Positions 55,097 to 64,000 of a stretch of 64,000 bases of DNA are shown here, piece after piece (position 1 is the first letter of the stretch; each line of letters begins with the position of its first letter). Where the stretch lies: the NCBI GenBank assembly GCA_028681335.1, contig JAQUIT010000011.1:62001-126000 (forward strand), written 5' to 3'. The translations under genes and the position numbers were made by a program. A model generated the notes under the pieces. The model saw nothing but the letters and a program-made list of their open reading frames with translations, was not told where the DNA came from and did not search any database. Origin of the DNA: Desulfuromonadaceae bacterium (lineage in GTDB: Bacteria > Desulfobacterota > Desulfuromonadia > Geobacterales > Pseudopelobacteraceae).

Positions 55097-57910
55097 TTAA
55101 ATCTTCTGTATTGCCTCTTTAAGCACTGACAGTTTGTAAGGTTTCTGGATAAATCCCGCCGAACCTTTACCGGCAAATTTCTGGGTAACCTCATACTCGC
55201 TAAAGCCACTGGACATGATCACCTTGACATCAGGCTTGAGCATCCTGAGTTCCCGAAAGCATTGTTCGCCATCCATGTGCGGCATGGTAAGATCAAGGAT
55301 CACAAAAGATATGTCAGGGTTGGTCTTGAATAAGTCCACCGCTTCCCTGCCGTCGTTCGCGGTGATGACCGTAAAACCAAGCTCTTGAAGCATTTCCTTA
55401 CCGATACCCCGCACGGTCTCTTCGTCGTCCACCAGGAGCACCAAACCGCTGCCTTTCCAGTTAGTATCGAATCTGTCGTGATTGAAAATAGCGGCAGGCT
55501 TATCTGATGCCGGCAAGAGTATCTTGAAAGTAGTACCTTTGCCCGGTTCACTATAGACTTTAATCGCGCCATTGTGACCGCGCACGATACCCAGCACGGC
55601 AGCCATCCCAAGCCCCCTGCCGGTAAATTTGGTGGTAAAGAATGGGTCAAACATCTTTGACAGAGTGTCCTTATCCATACCGCAGCCGGTATCGGCTATT
55701 TCCAGATAAACATGAAGCCCCTCTTTTATATTTTCATCCAACCAGACGTTTTTCAGATAATTTTTGTCGCAGTCCATGCAACCGGTGGTTATGGCAATGA
55801 CACCACTCTTGTCACCAATGGCCTCAGAAGCGTTGATAACCAGATTCATGAGAATCTGCCGCATCTGTGTAGCGTCAGCTTCCACCGATGGCAGATCGGG
55901 AAGCAGATTGAGACGCAGAACCACCTTCTTGGAGATTGACACTTCAAGCATGTGAAGCATCTCTTCCAACAAACGGTTCACATCCAGGTTATCAACGATA
56001 AACTTACCTTTACCTGAGTAGGCAAGCATCTGCTTCGCCAGATCGGCAGCCTTGGCTGCTGCACTTTCAATCCGATGCAAGTTGTCTATGGAAGGAGATT
56101 CAGGAGACATCTTCATCAATGCCAGATCGGCATTGCCAACAATGGAGGTGAGAATATTGTTGAAGTCGTGGGCAATGCCCCCGGCAAGCACCCCAAGACT
56201 CTCCAGCTTCTGCGTGTGCAGTAATTGCTGTTCGAGCTTGAGGCGTTCCTCTTCGGCAAGTTTGCGCTCGGTGATATCATTTGAGATTCCGACAACGCCG
56301 ATAACCTTCCCGGTATTGTCCAGCCAGGGGACTTTATGTGAGAGAAAGATGTGCGTCTTACCACTAATAACACCAATTTCTTCACGTACATCAGCTTGAC
56401 GGTTCGACATTGCACTTTCGTCCGACTGGCGGAATTCACAGGCCATTTCAACAGGAAGGAGCTCCATATCAGTATGGCCGATTATATCTATTGCTTTGTA
56501 ACCGAGCATGTGTGCCCCGGACTGATTGATGAAGATATACTTTCCGGAAACATCTTTGGCAAATATTGCCTCTGAAGTACTTTCGATAATGGTGCTGGTC
56601 AAATTCTTTTGCTGAAGCAGCTCCCCTTCAGCTTTCTTTCTGTCGGTAATGTCGGTGTGTGTACCCACAAATCGAACAGGACTTCCCTGCGCATCATGTT
56701 CAAAAATCTTCCCCTGACCTAAAATCCACATCCATGATCCATCTTTACATTTGAACCTGAATTCAGTGACATAGGTTCTGGATTCACCGGAAAGATATGC
56801 TTTACTTGCTGCCTTTGCTTGCTCAACATCATCAGGGTGTACACGCTTTTCCCACTCTTCGTATAAATGTGGAAATTCGTCAGGCTCATATCCAGCCAAC
56901 GTAAAATACGTTGCGTCAAAATACATGTTGCCAGTTTTGATGTTCCAGTCCCATATCCCGCTGTTTGAGGCATTTAAAGCCAGTGACAATCGTTCTTCGC
57001 TTACAAAGAGCTCTTTGGTTTTACGAGACACGGCCCGTCTTAGAAGCCGCAGCCATACAAGTAAGACAATCACAATGGCGGCAATGAAAGCGGCTGAATA
57101 GCCGATATAGCGAAAAACAGGCGAGGCACTGATCGGCGTTCCCAGCCAGTTTCTATCAATAGCCCGGTATTCAGAAGGAGTGATGGCGGCAAACCCCTTT
57201 TCAACAGTTGCAAGAAGTTCACTCCTGCCCTTTAGTACCGCACGGTGAAATTCTCCGTTGTACAGAGGCGCAGTCTCTCGAAAATCATTCTGAATTCCCA
57301 TTTTGTTCAAATAATACAGCGCCGGTGGCCGATCAACAGTGAACACTTTCACCTTACCGTCACGGGCCGCCTCAATAATTTTCTCATAGCTTGGATATTC
57401 GACGATATCAGTAACACCGTGCTTCCAGAGGACATCCAGAACGTTACCACCAGCCTTGGCAGCCACCATGAAGCCTTTGGCATCATCCGGCCCACGAATG
57501 CCGGAAATATCAGAATGGAAATACAACGGCACGGGAATAACAGCGTAGGGTTTGGTGAAGTCGTATATTTTTTCGCGCTTCTCGTTGCGGAAGATGGTGT
57601 CAATTACATCAAATTCACCCTCTTGCATTCTGCGTTGCGCTTCTGCCCAATCCATGGCAGATATTTCGACATGGATGCCGGTCTTCTTCTCCCAAAGGCT
57701 CCATTGGTCAACGATAATACCTTTCAACTGCCCCTCATCCCCTTTAAAAACATAAGGCGGGTAATTATCATCCATCACAACGCTAATTGATTGTGGAGTG
57801 TCCACGATTTGAGGATGTGCAGCAAAGCAGCTCGTAGCTATAAGCAGGGTAACAAGTGTGAAGGCTTGAATAAGGAGATTTGCAATGCGGTTGGATTTTG
57901 TGAAGGCCAT
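55097..57910 (-). CDS. Hybrid sensor kinase with periplasmic solute-binding sensor
   Basis: 937 residues from the ATG at 57910. Signal region to about 33, then a family-3 solute-binding domain (about 42-265, [25 protein letters not shown] start) as periplasmic sensor, a membrane helix (about 270-292), two PAS domains with PAC (about 310-425, 432-550), a HisKA domain with phospho-His in [12 protein letters not shown] (about 575), an HATPase domain ([12 protein letters not shown]), and a C-terminal receiver with [12 protein letters not shown]. It probably senses an amino acid or small ligand like BvgS or EvgS. No partner response regulator is adjacent. Confidence 0.94.
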   Translation of the reverse strand: MAFTKSNRIANLLIQAFTLVTLLIATSCFAAHPQIVDTPQSISVVMDDNYPPYVFKGDEGQLKGIIVDQWSLWEKKTGIHVEISAMDWAEAQRRMQEGEFDVIDTIFRNEKREKIYDFTKPYAVIPVPLYFHSDISGIRGPDDAKGFMVAAKAGGNVLDVLWKHGVTDIVEYPSYEKIIEAARDGKVKVFTVDRPPALYYLNKMGIQNDFRETAPLYNGEFHRAVLKGRSELLATVEKGFAAITPSEYRAIDRNWLGTPISASPVFRYIGYSAAFIAAIVIVLLVWLRLLRRAVSRKTKELFVSEERLSLALNASNSGIWDWNIKTGNMYFDATYFTLAGYEPDEFPHLYEEWEKRVHPDDVEQAKAASKAYLSGESRTYVTEFRFKCKDGSWMWILGQGKIFEHDAQGSPVRFVGTHTDITDRKKAEGELLQQKNLTSTIIESTSEAIFAKDVSGKYIFINQSGAHMLGYKAIDIIGHTDMELLPVEMACEFRQSDESAMSNRQADVREEIGVISGKTHIFLSHKVPWLDNTGKVIGVVGISNDITERKLAEEERLKLEQQLLHTQKLESLGVLAGGIAHDFNNILTSIVGNADLALMKMSPESPSIDNLHRIESAAAKAADLAKQMLAYSGKGKFIVDNLDVNRLLEEMLHMLEVSISKKVVLRLNLLPDLPSVEADATQMRQILMNLVINASEAIGDKSGVIAITTGCMDCDKNYLKNVWLDENIKEGLHVYLEIADTGCGMDKDTLSKMFDPFFTTKFTGRGLGMAAVLGIVRGHNGAIKVYSEPGKGTTFKILLPASDKPAAIFNHDRFDTNWKGSGLVLLVDDEETVRGIGKEMLQELGFTVITANDGREAVDLFKTNPDISFVILDLTMPHMDGEQCFRELRMLKPDVKVIMSSGFSEYEVTQKFAGKGSAGFIQKPYKLSVLKEAIQKI

Positions 57911-58035
57911 ATCACCACCCAAAGAGAATAGTCACGTCATCCTGAGAGTTAAAATAGATTTAGATACTGTTTAAAGGTCTATCATAGATAGACAAAGTTA
58001 TAAAGCATGATTTTCAATCATTAACGTGTTCCCCT

Positions 58036-58452
58036 TCATGACAGCGCAGTTTTCGTAACACAGGGACAATTGCGTGGGTCACGTTCACCGACACTGTCCA
58101 GCTCAAGACCGATCCAGTTGTGTACCTGCGCCACATCAAATCCGGCCAATCGTTCGCCGCCGACCTGCATCAGCGGTCGCACGATAAAGAGCGGCTCAGT
58201 TACCATCAACTTCAGCGCCTCTTCACGCCCGTAGTTGCCCGGGCAAACCTCCCCCGCCTTCACTTTAGGATGAGCCGGATTGAACCATTCGGTGACCGGG
58301 CGATCTCCAAAAAACTGCGCCAACCCCTCCTCGCTCCACGGTTCGGTGAGCAGGTCGCGCACCTCAAGCTCATGCCCGGAGGCGAGCAGGATTTCTTTTT
58401 GTCGGGCATTTCCCTGGCAGCCCGGTTTTTCCCAGAAAGTAATCGTAGCCAT
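58036..58452 (-). CDS. Nitrogenase-associated ArsC/Spx-like protein
   Basis: 138 residues. Thioredoxin-like ArsC fold with FWEKPGCQGNARQKEILLASG at the start and a later FIVRPLMQVGGERLAGFD, as in the nitrogenase-associated protein family found in nif clusters. It has Cys12 but no CXXC. The function is unknown. It lies downstream of the fdxB group; a terminator (58495-58523) separates them. Ribosome site AAGGAG. Confidence 0.87.
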   Translation of the reverse strand: MATITFWEKPGCQGNARQKEILLASGHELEVRDLLTEPWSEEGLAQFFGDRPVTEWFNPAHPKVKAGEVCPGNYGREEALKLMVTEPLFIVRPLMQVGGERLAGFDVAQVHNWIGLELDSVGERDPRNCPCVTKTALS

Positions 58453-58494
58453 AGTACATTCTCCTTAGTCAGCACTTTAAATGCTTATCTGTAT

Positions 58495-58523
58495 AAAAAG
58501 CCCACGGAATTTTATCCGTGGGC
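58495..58523 (-). terminator. Terminator between the small nif-linked gene and the ArsC-like gene
   Basis: GCCCACGGA - TAAAAT - TCCGTGGGC followed by TTTTT on the minus strand. It lies 41 bp after the 72-aa gene stop and 43 bp before the next ATG, so it can limit read-through to the ArsC-like gene. Confidence 0.88.
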
Positions 58524-58563
58524 CCGCTTACACATGAACTCCTGACTAACTGGTTCAATAAGA

Positions 58564-58782
58564 TCAAGCTGGTGGGGCCAATGGTCCAAACCAGGCACCG
58601 TTCAAGGTTTCAATCGGCGTGCTGCCGTCAACGCCATGAAATAATGCGACAAGATTCCCATTATCATCAGGGCGGATGGCAACAATTTTCAGATCAGCCG
58701 GCTGAGTGGCTGGTTGATGATGTCCGCCCGGGGTATACCAATACTTTCCAGCTGCAAGTGGTTTTGATTGTGTCCATCCCAT
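58564..58782 (-). CDS. Small conserved-looking protein in nif accessory group (72 aa)
   Basis: 72 residues with a strong ribosome site (GGGAGGAAT). Sequence MGWTQSKPLAAGKYWYTPGG, then ADLKIVAIRPDDNGNLVALFHG and a tail ending in WFGPLAPPA, suggests a small beta-barrel-like fold. No Cys, signal or membrane segment. It lies between fdxB and the nitrogenase-associated protein, so a nitrogen-fixation link is inferred from context only. Confidence 0.75.
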   Translation of the reverse strand: MGWTQSKPLAAGKYWYTPGGHHQPATQPADLKIVAIRPDDNGNLVALFHGVDGSTPIETLNGAWFGPLAPPA

Positions 58783-58865
58783 ACCATATTCCTCCCGTGT
58801 GGTGAATTAAGTTATGTAACGTTAAAATCCATCGAGTCGTTCTTCATTCGCATAGAATTTGCGCT

Positions 58866-59150
58866 TTAAGAAGTGTACCCATAGGCTTGAGCCTCAACCG
58901 GTGCAAAAGAGAAACATCCTTTCGGACAATTTTGGCCACATGCTTTGCACCCAATACAGTTTCCGTCATTAGCAATTATCATATACGCCTTAACCGTTTC
59001 CTCAGTATCCACCTCTTCGTATGCCAGCACGTTCTTTGTGCATGACTTGTAGCAACGACCACAGCCGATGCAAAGGTCTTTGTCCAGAGATTTGATAAAA
59101 TCTGGTGTCCACGTACGCCCGTCTTTGGTTAACCCGGTAATTACTGACAT
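58866..59150 (-). CDS. fdxB: Nif-specific ferredoxin III
   Basis: 94 residues. Two [4Fe-4S] sites: CIGCGRCYKSC (first) and CIGCKACGQNCPKGC (second). The N-terminus (ITGLTKDGRTWTPDFIKSLD) and length match the nif-specific ferredoxin III family, which carries electrons in nitrogen fixation or cofactor assembly. AAGGAG before the ATG. Its leader contains an intrinsic terminator, so expression probably needs antitermination or read-through. Confidence 0.93.
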   Translation of the reverse strand: MSVITGLTKDGRTWTPDFIKSLDKDLCIGCGRCYKSCTKNVLAYEEVDTEETVKAYMIIANDGNCIGCKACGQNCPKGCFSFAPVEAQAYGYTS

Positions 59151-59182
59151 TTTTTTCTCCTTTTCATTTCAGGTCATTGACG

Positions 59183-59219
59183 AAAAAAGCCCGACGTACC
59201 TAAAAAGGTATGCCGGGCT
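59183..59219 (-). terminator. Leader terminator (attenuator) of fdxB
   Basis: Minus strand AGCCCGGCATACC - TTTTT-like loop - GGTACGTCGGGCT, then six U. It lies 33 bp before the fdxB ATG and downstream of the predicted promoter, i.e. within the leader. Confidence 0.85.
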
Positions 59220-59252
59220 CCATTGCTTGGCCGTCAATCATAATGTAGAGAA

Positions 59253-59281
59253 ACTATATATCACATACAAACCACATTCAA
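59253..59281 (-). promoter_or_regulatory. Predicted sigma-70 promoter of fdxB
   Basis: Minus strand TTGAAT (59281-59276), 17-bp spacer, TATAGT (59258-59253). The start would be near 59247, giving a leader of about 97 bases that contains the terminator. No sigma-54 or NifA site was found. Confidence 0.6.
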
Positions 59282-59421
59282 GTTTTTAGACATCATCAAA
59301 TTTTTCAATTCTTACTTTTCCATAACGACATTGGGTGCAACGTAAACGACACAACCGTTCCAAGCAACGCACCCTCTAACCTACCAAGTAACGTTTCAAG
59401 TATGAAGTTCCGGTCCAATCC

Positions 59422-60726
59422 TTACCGAAATCCACCCGCCCCATCCAGCGGTAACGACACGGTAAAAGTGCTCCCTTTGCCGGGCTCGCTGGAGACCATT
59501 ATTTCCCCGCCGTGATTTTTGATGATTTCGTTGCTGATGGACAACCCCAACCCCGTCCCTTTTCCGGACTCCTTGGTGGTGAAAAACGTTTCAAAGATAT
59601 GTGCCTTCACCTCTTCCGCAATACCGCTTCCGGTGTCGCTGATCGAAACATTAATCTCATCACCCGCAAACCAGGTCCGCACCGTGATTTCACCATGGGC
59701 CTCAATCGCTTGTGCCGCGTTGACCAGCAGGTTCATGAATACCTGGTTCAACTGCTGTGGATAACAGCGCAGCTGCGGCAATTCACCATATTCCCGTTTG
59801 AGCGTGGTCTTGTACTTTAACTCGTTATGGGCAATATTCAGGGTACTCTCCAGGCATTGGTTGATATCTGCAAGCTTCTGTTCGGCTTCATCGATACGCG
59901 AAAAACACTTCAGATCCCTGACAATGCTTTTGATGCGCTCGACCCCCTCCATTGTTTCCCGGTTCATTTCGGGAATATCCTTGACTATGCGCTCTATCTT
60001 CATCTGCTTGCGAATCGCCAACAGCTGCTCGGTTGACTGCGCATCGTGCTGCCCGGACAGGAGCGCCTTCTGTTGCAGCGCCATAAACTTCAGCACGCTG
60101 TCGCAATACTTGGCCAACACACCAATATTGCTGGCTATAAAGCTGACCGGGTTGTTGATCTCGTGGGCAAGCCCCGCTGTCAACTGGCCGATCGTGGCCA
60201 TCTTTTCCTGCTGCAGCATCTGTTGTTGAGTTGACTTGAGTTCACTCATGGCATTTTCCAACTCTGCCGTGCGCAGCCTGACTTGCTGTTCGAGTAGCGC
60301 GGCGTGCTCCTTGAGCATGTCATAATGCCGCTTCACCATCAGCAGGTTGCGTGCCCTGAGTAGAATCTCCGTGGCGTCATATGGCTTGCTGATGAAATCG
60401 TCGGCACCAACCTCTATTCCTTTGATCCTCATCACCTTCTCGTTGAGACTGGTTACCATGACAACCGGAATGTATCTGGTCGTTTCATCTCCCTTGAGAT
60501 GTTGGCAAACCTCAAAACCGTCCATGCCAGGCATTATTATGTCGAGCAGAATAAGGTCCGCTGATTCTTTCTGCAGAGCCAGGAGAACGTGTGCGCCGCT
60601 GGAAAAAGTGCGTGTGGCATATCCATTTCTGGTGAGAATATCATCCAGCAATTGTCGCGAGCATTGATCGTCATCGACAATGAAGATCAATTGCGCTGTC
60701 GTGGGTAAATTCCCGTATTCAGTCAT
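59422..60726 (-). CDS. Receiver-histidine kinase (REC-HisKA-HATPase)
   Basis: 434 residues, no membrane segment. N-terminal receiver (12-125) with VDDD and phospho-Asp62 in LLDIIMPGMDG and Lys in SKPYD; a coiled-coil linker (about 130-175); HisKA with TAGLAHEINNPVSFI; HATPase with LMNLLVNAAQAIEAHG, DTGSGIAEE and GTGLGLSISNEII. It takes phosphate from another kinase and signals onward through its own His. Ribosome site GGAAGGAAG. It stands alone beside the nif accessory group. Confidence 0.94.
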   Translation of the reverse strand: MTEYGNLPTTAQLIFIVDDDQCSRQLLDDILTRNGYATRTFSSGAHVLLALQKESADLILLDIIMPGMDGFEVCQHLKGDETTRYIPVVMVTSLNEKVMRIKGIEVGADDFISKPYDATEILLRARNLLMVKRHYDMLKEHAALLEQQVRLRTAELENAMSELKSTQQQMLQQEKMATIGQLTAGLAHEINNPVSFIASNIGVLAKYCDSVLKFMALQQKALLSGQHDAQSTEQLLAIRKQMKIERIVKDIPEMNRETMEGVERIKSIVRDLKCFSRIDEAEQKLADINQCLESTLNIAHNELKYKTTLKREYGELPQLRCYPQQLNQVFMNLLVNAAQAIEAHGEITVRTWFAGDEINVSISDTGSGIAEEVKAHIFETFFTTKESGKGTGLGLSISNEIIKNHGGEIMVSSEPGKGSTFTVSLPLDGAGGFR

Positions 60727-60895
60727 GGCATACTTCCTTCCCGGAACACATTTTTGCCGCTCCCCTGGTTACGAATCGATACAAAAAGATCAGTAACTAC
60801 TTTCGCCCCGTTTCACCACAGTGTCAACATCTATTAATAATATTAAATTTAAACAAAATTGCCTCAGAGCCGCACTCCGTGGTACATCTACTGCT

Positions 60896-62902
60896 ATGAA
60901 AAAACTTAATCCACAACAACAACGCGCCGTCAATACGGTAGAAGGCCCTCTGCTGCTACTGGCCGGGGCCGGCTCCGGCAAAACCCAGGTGATCACCACG
61001 CGCATTGTCCATTTCTTGAAAGATCTGCACGTTCCGGCGGAAAACATTCTAGCTGTGACCTTTACCAACAAGGCCGCCCGCGAGATGAACGAGCGCGTGC
61101 TCGGCATGGCGGGAGCAATCGCCAAGGGCATTGTCATTTCGACCTTTCATTCCCTGGGAGTCCGCATCCTCCGGCGCGACATCCGGGCGCTCGGCTTCAA
61201 ACCTAATTTTTCGATCTATTCCACCTCTGACCAGTCAGGAGTCATACGTCAGGCGGTGCGCGAGCGGGACATCGACCCGAAAAAAATAGACCCGGACCAG
61301 ATTCTCTGGAAAATATCCGGCCTAAAAAACCGCCTGATCGGGCCAAAGGAGTTCACCCCGGACAGGAACGACCCGCTTGAGATCGCAGTCGCCGCTGTCT
61401 ACCCCCGCTATCAGGAACTGTTGAAGGGGTTCAACGCCATTGATTTTGATGATATTATCATGCTCTCCGTACGCCTGCTGCAGACCACACCGGCCATCCT
61501 CAGTTACTGGCAGGAGCGCTTCCGCTACATCATGGTGGATGAATACCAGGACACCAACGCCTCGCAGTACCTGATGATTTCGCTGCTGGCCATGAAACAC
61601 GGCAACATCTGTGTCGTGGGCGACGACGACCAATCGATCTATGGCTGGCGCGGCGCCGAGGTGCAGAACATCCTCAATTTCGCCCAGGATCATCCCGGCT
61701 GTGTGACGATCAAGCTGGAGCAGAACTACCGCTCCACCGGGGCAATACTTGACGCCGCCAATAGCGTCATCAGGAACAACCCGGTCCGGACGGACAAGGC
61801 TCTCTGGACATCCGGCGGCAAAGGGCGTGAGATAGACCTTATTGTAGCCTGCAGCGAGGAGGAGGAAGCGGCACTCGTGGTGGAGCAGATCATGTTGGAG
61901 CAGTATCGAGAAAAGCTGCACTGGTCCGATCTGGCCATCCTGTACCGTTCCAATGCCCAGAGTCGGGCCTTCGAGGAAAAGTTGCGCATGGAACGCATCC
62001 CCTATGTGGTAATCGGCGGGCAGCAGTTTTATGAACGCAAAGAGGTCAAAGATGCTATCGCCTATCTAAAGGTGATCGACAACCCGAGCGATGAAGCTTC
62101 ATTGCTGCGCATCATCAACTTTCCCCGCAGGGGGATCGGCGACACGACGCTGATAAAACTGAACCAGTGGTCGATGAATCAAGATGTGCCGCTGTTTGAT
62201 GCCTTGGGGCGTGCGGGTGAAATTGACGACCTTTCGCCGTCGTGCAAAAAAACGGTGATCGCATTCCACGCCATGATGAAAGAGGTCATGGCAGGCTTCA
62301 CCAACATCAACATGGGGGCGCAGGTCAACACCCTCTTCAACCGCTTGCGTATTGAAGATGAGCTGTATCGGACCTTGAACGACGCAGCCCAGACGCGCAA
62401 ACGCATCGAAAACATCGAGCAGGTAGTCAACTCGCTGGCGGCATACGAGGCACAGACCCCCAAGCCGACCCTGTCGGCATTCCTCGAGCGGATCTCGCTC
62501 ATGGATGAGGACAAACCGGCCGAGGACGGCAAGGAACACGGTACGAACGCCGTCACGCTGATGTCGCTCCACTCCAGCAAAGGGCTCGAATTCAGCCATG
62601 TCTGGCTGGTCGGGGTGGAGGAAAACCTGCTACCGCACAAGCGCTCAATCGAAGAGGACCCGACCGTGGCCGAAGAGCGCCGTCTCTGCTACGTCGGCAT
62701 CACGCGGGCCAGGAAATTCCTGACAATCTCACGCTGTATGACCCGCCGCAAATACGGTGCGGTCGAGGGGCAGAAGCCAAGCCGTTTCCTCGCCGAGATT
62801 CCGGAGCATTTACTGAATGGAGGCCAGGGGAATACGGGTGGCGATACGGCAGCACCAATAGATCTGGCAGAAGATTTTTTTGCACGGATGTTGGCGGACT
62901 AG
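60896..62902 (+). CDS. rep: UvrD/Rep-family DNA helicase
   Basis: 668 residues, Rep-sized and shorter than UvrD or PcrA. Motif I AGAGSGKTQ, motif Ia TFTNKAAREM, motif II VDEYQDTN, motif III DDDQSIYGWRGA, motif IV NYRSTGAILD, motif V TLMSLHSSKGLEFSHVW, motif VI VGITRAR. A 3'-5' helicase for replication restart or repair. The ATG at 60896 begins MKKLNPQQQRAVN as in Rep; the ribosome site is weak. It is divergent from the REC-kinase gene. Confidence 0.94.
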   Translation: MKKLNPQQQRAVNTVEGPLLLLAGAGSGKTQVITTRIVHFLKDLHVPAENILAVTFTNKAAREMNERVLGMAGAIAKGIVISTFHSLGVRILRRDIRALGFKPNFSIYSTSDQSGVIRQAVRERDIDPKKIDPDQILWKISGLKNRLIGPKEFTPDRNDPLEIAVAAVYPRYQELLKGFNAIDFDDIIMLSVRLLQTTPAILSYWQERFRYIMVDEYQDTNASQYLMISLLAMKHGNICVVGDDDQSIYGWRGAEVQNILNFAQDHPGCVTIKLEQNYRSTGAILDAANSVIRNNPVRTDKALWTSGGKGREIDLIVACSEEEEAALVVEQIMLEQYREKLHWSDLAILYRSNAQSRAFEEKLRMERIPYVVIGGQQFYERKEVKDAIAYLKVIDNPSDEASLLRIINFPRRGIGDTTLIKLNQWSMNQDVPLFDALGRAGEIDDLSPSCKKTVIAFHAMMKEVMAGFTNINMGAQVNTLFNRLRIEDELYRTLNDAAQTRKRIENIEQVVNSLAAYEAQTPKPTLSAFLERISLMDEDKPAEDGKEHGTNAVTLMSLHSSKGLEFSHVWLVGVEENLLPHKRSIEEDPTVAEERRLCYVGITRARKFLTISRCMTRRKYGAVEGQKPSRFLAEIPEHLLNGGQGNTGGDTAAPIDLAEDFFARMLAD

Positions 62903-62977
62903 GGGTCAGGCTCCACCTGGCTGCGCTATCGAACCAGCTGCTTCCGCAAGGCCTTAGACCGCCGACAAACATTAACT

Positions 62978-63006
62978 TTGACGAGACTTTCCCGTGGTGC
63001 TATTGT
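62978..63006 (+). promoter_or_regulatory. Sigma-70 promoter of the chemoreceptor gene
   Basis: TTGACG (62978-62983), 17-bp spacer, TATTGT (63001-63006). The start would be near 63013, leaving an 85-base leader. No sigma-28 motif was recognised. Confidence 0.55.
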
Positions 63007-63097
63007 TTTGCCCGCAAAATTAGATTAATTATACCTTTTTGCACACAGACCGACATCCATCGGACTTTATTTACCGGAATCATCAGGAGAATCAGGC

Positions 63098-64000
63098 GTG
63101 ACTATCAGGGCGACTCTCATCACTTTCAGCATTGCCAATGCCATCATCTTGTTTGTCATCATGATTGGCTTTGTGGTGTTCAGTAAACATCAGGGTGACA
63201 AGCTTGAACGCTTGGTTACCAGTGATTTTGTTTTTTCAAGGGCTGTTGATCAGGCGTACAACAATGCTTTACGCGCAGGCATCGCCCTGAGAACAATGGC
63301 GATAGACCCGGAGGATGAATTAGCGGCCGAAACATTTAAAAAAGCACGGCAGGAATTCGTCACCAAGGCAAATGAATCGCGCAGGACGAACGACGGCAAG
63401 GCCGGAGAGCTTATGGGAAAAGCTGTCGCTCTCTGGGCTACGTCTGACCCGATTAAAGACCGGATAGTCAAGCTGATCATGGAAGGAAAACGTGAGCAGG
63501 CGATGTTTGACATCAGTGACGATACCGACATATTGCGCGATATCAAGGGGGTAATTGACCAGGCTAAAAAGGAGCAGGACAAAGAGTTGGCAGCATCCAT
63601 AAAGGAAAACAGAGAATCTATTTTAAAGGGGCGTCTGGCAATTGCAGGACTGCTGCTGACCGGCATATTCGGCATCATAATTACCGTTCTGATTGCATTC
63701 CAGCGTGTCCTTCGCCCACTTGAAAGACTGGTGTCAGCTGTTGCCAAAGTGGGAACAGGTGACCTCAGCCAAAAAATACAGGTCGATAATCAGGATGAAC
63801 TGGGCAGATTGGCATCAGAGTTTAACACCATGGTATCCAAACTTAGCAGCATGGTGGTTAAGATAGCCGACACCTCCGGGGAACTGGAATTAGCCTCCAC
63901 ACAAATTTCTGAAACGACGCAGCTGGTTGTTTCAGCCTCCGAAATCCAGGTTATAGGGGTCAAGGAGACATCAAGTGCTGTAATTGAAATAACTTCTTCG
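63098..64000 (+). CDS. Methyl-accepting chemotaxis protein, C-terminus outside window
   Basis: 301 residues visible, open to the window end. The GTG at 63098 has AGGAGA upstream. Membrane helix 1 (about 5-28, LITFSIANAIILFVIMIGFVVF), a periplasmic four-helix sensor domain (about 30-185), membrane helix 2 (about 187-208, AIAGLLLTGIFGIIITVLIAF), HAMP (about 209-262, RPLERLVSAVAKVGTGDLSQKI...DELGRLASEFNTM), then the start of the signalling coiled coil. It should sense a ligand and act on a CheA kinase. Confidence 0.92.
   Translation, partial: MTIRATLITFSIANAIILFVIMIGFVVFSKHQGDKLERLVTSDFVFSRAVDQAYNNALRAGIALRTMAIDPEDELAAETFKKARQEFVTKANESRRTNDGKAGELMGKAVALWATSDPIKDRIVKLIMEGKREQAMFDISDDTDILRDIKGVIDQAKKEQDKELAASIKENRESILKGRLAIAGLLLTGIFGIIITVLIAFQRVLRPLERLVSAVAKVGTGDLSQKIQVDNQDELGRLASEFNTMVSKLSSMVVKIADTSGELELASTQISETTQLVVSASEIQVIGVKETSSAVIEITSS

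Noticed and set aside
59150..59219. Known riboswitch class or ANTAR hexaloop pair in the fdxB leader
   Set aside because: The conserved bases of fluoride, TPP, glutamine and molybdenum-cofactor classes are absent, and the hairpin loops do not have A at position 1 and G at position 4. Only an attenuator-like terminator can be supported.
1..64000. CRISPR arrays, prophage, rRNA operon, complete insertion sequences
   Set aside because: No regularly spaced direct repeats, phage structural genes, rRNA sequence or transposase genes were seen on either strand.

Overview
The window reads as chromosomal DNA of a Geobacter-like member of the Desulfuromonadia (Geobacteraceae or close relatives). Supporting signs are a GEMM-Ib (3',3'-cGAMP type) riboswitch that closely resembles the Geobacter examples, a large periplasmic multihaem c-type cytochrome, a membrane-bound uptake [NiFe] hydrogenase, nif-linked accessory genes, many two-component and cyclic-di-GMP proteins, and a PEP-CTERM protein with a sigma-54 promoter. 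The species cannot be fixed from the sequence alone. Most of the window is ordinary core genome on both strands. There is no prophage, CRISPR array, rRNA operon or intact insertion sequence.

Layout. 1-5.6 kb: the N-terminal part of a sigma-54 response regulator, yaeQ, a small UPF0270 gene whose 3' end is rewritten by a MITE-like repeat, a diguanylate cyclase, a zinc-finger-less type IA topoisomerase and a shikimate kinase. 5.8-9.7 kb: a DUF4382 lipoprotein under a consensus promoter plus cGAMP-type riboswitch, a DUF309/zinc-ribbon pair, and a nonahaem (possibly decahaem) cytochrome. 9.8-14 kb: a PEP-CTERM protein, then an ankyrin/TPR lipoprotein coupled to a coiled-coil exported protein. 14.1-21.4 kb: a MarR-controlled ABC efflux operon (MarR, TolC, HlyD, YbhF-like ATPase, two permeases). 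21.7-25.2 kb: a GAF/PAS/PAS/GGDEF/EAL protein. 25.6-25.8 kb: tRNA-Gly(CCC) and tRNA-Asn(GUU).

26-37.6 kb is a long leftward metabolic stretch: rimI, pyrK, pyrD, a TauE/SafE-like protein, ptsP, alr, a RACo-like ASKHA protein, purH, purD, purE. 37.7-42.1 kb is a second MarR-controlled efflux operon (MarR, TolC, EmrA, EmrB). 42.4-47 kb holds a CFA-synthase-family gene, rsgA, and then a graveyard of broken genes (methyltransferase start, HxlR and qorB remnants) with a tiny lipoprotein, followed by a flavin reductase-like gene and trmO. 47.2-50.8 kb: hydrogenase small, large and cytochrome b subunits. 51-54.7 kb: polyphosphate kinase with a histone-H1-like tail, and a phosphofructokinase. 55-60.7 kb: two sensor kinases flank a nif accessory group (nif-specific ferredoxin, small protein, nitrogenase-associated ArsC-like protein) whose leader carries an intrinsic terminator. 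60.9-64 kb: a Rep/PcrA helicase and the start of a chemoreceptor.

How the pieces connect: three layers of nucleotide signalling meet here. Two proteins are predicted to make or break cyclic di-GMP, and one mRNA is predicted to sense cGAMP, although both GGDEF domains keep the Asp expected of c-di-GMP cyclases, so the cGAMP synthase should lie elsewhere. Two independent MarR-gated efflux systems, hydrogen oxidation and multihaem cytochrome genes, and nif-linked genes fit an anaerobic, respiratory, nitrogen-fixing bacterium. The strongest leads for novelty are the cGAMP riboswitch in front of an uncharacterised DUF4382 lipoprotein, the CX8CH motif in the cytochrome, the attenuated fdxB leader, the lysine-rich polyphosphate kinase, and the MITE that rewrote a gene end.
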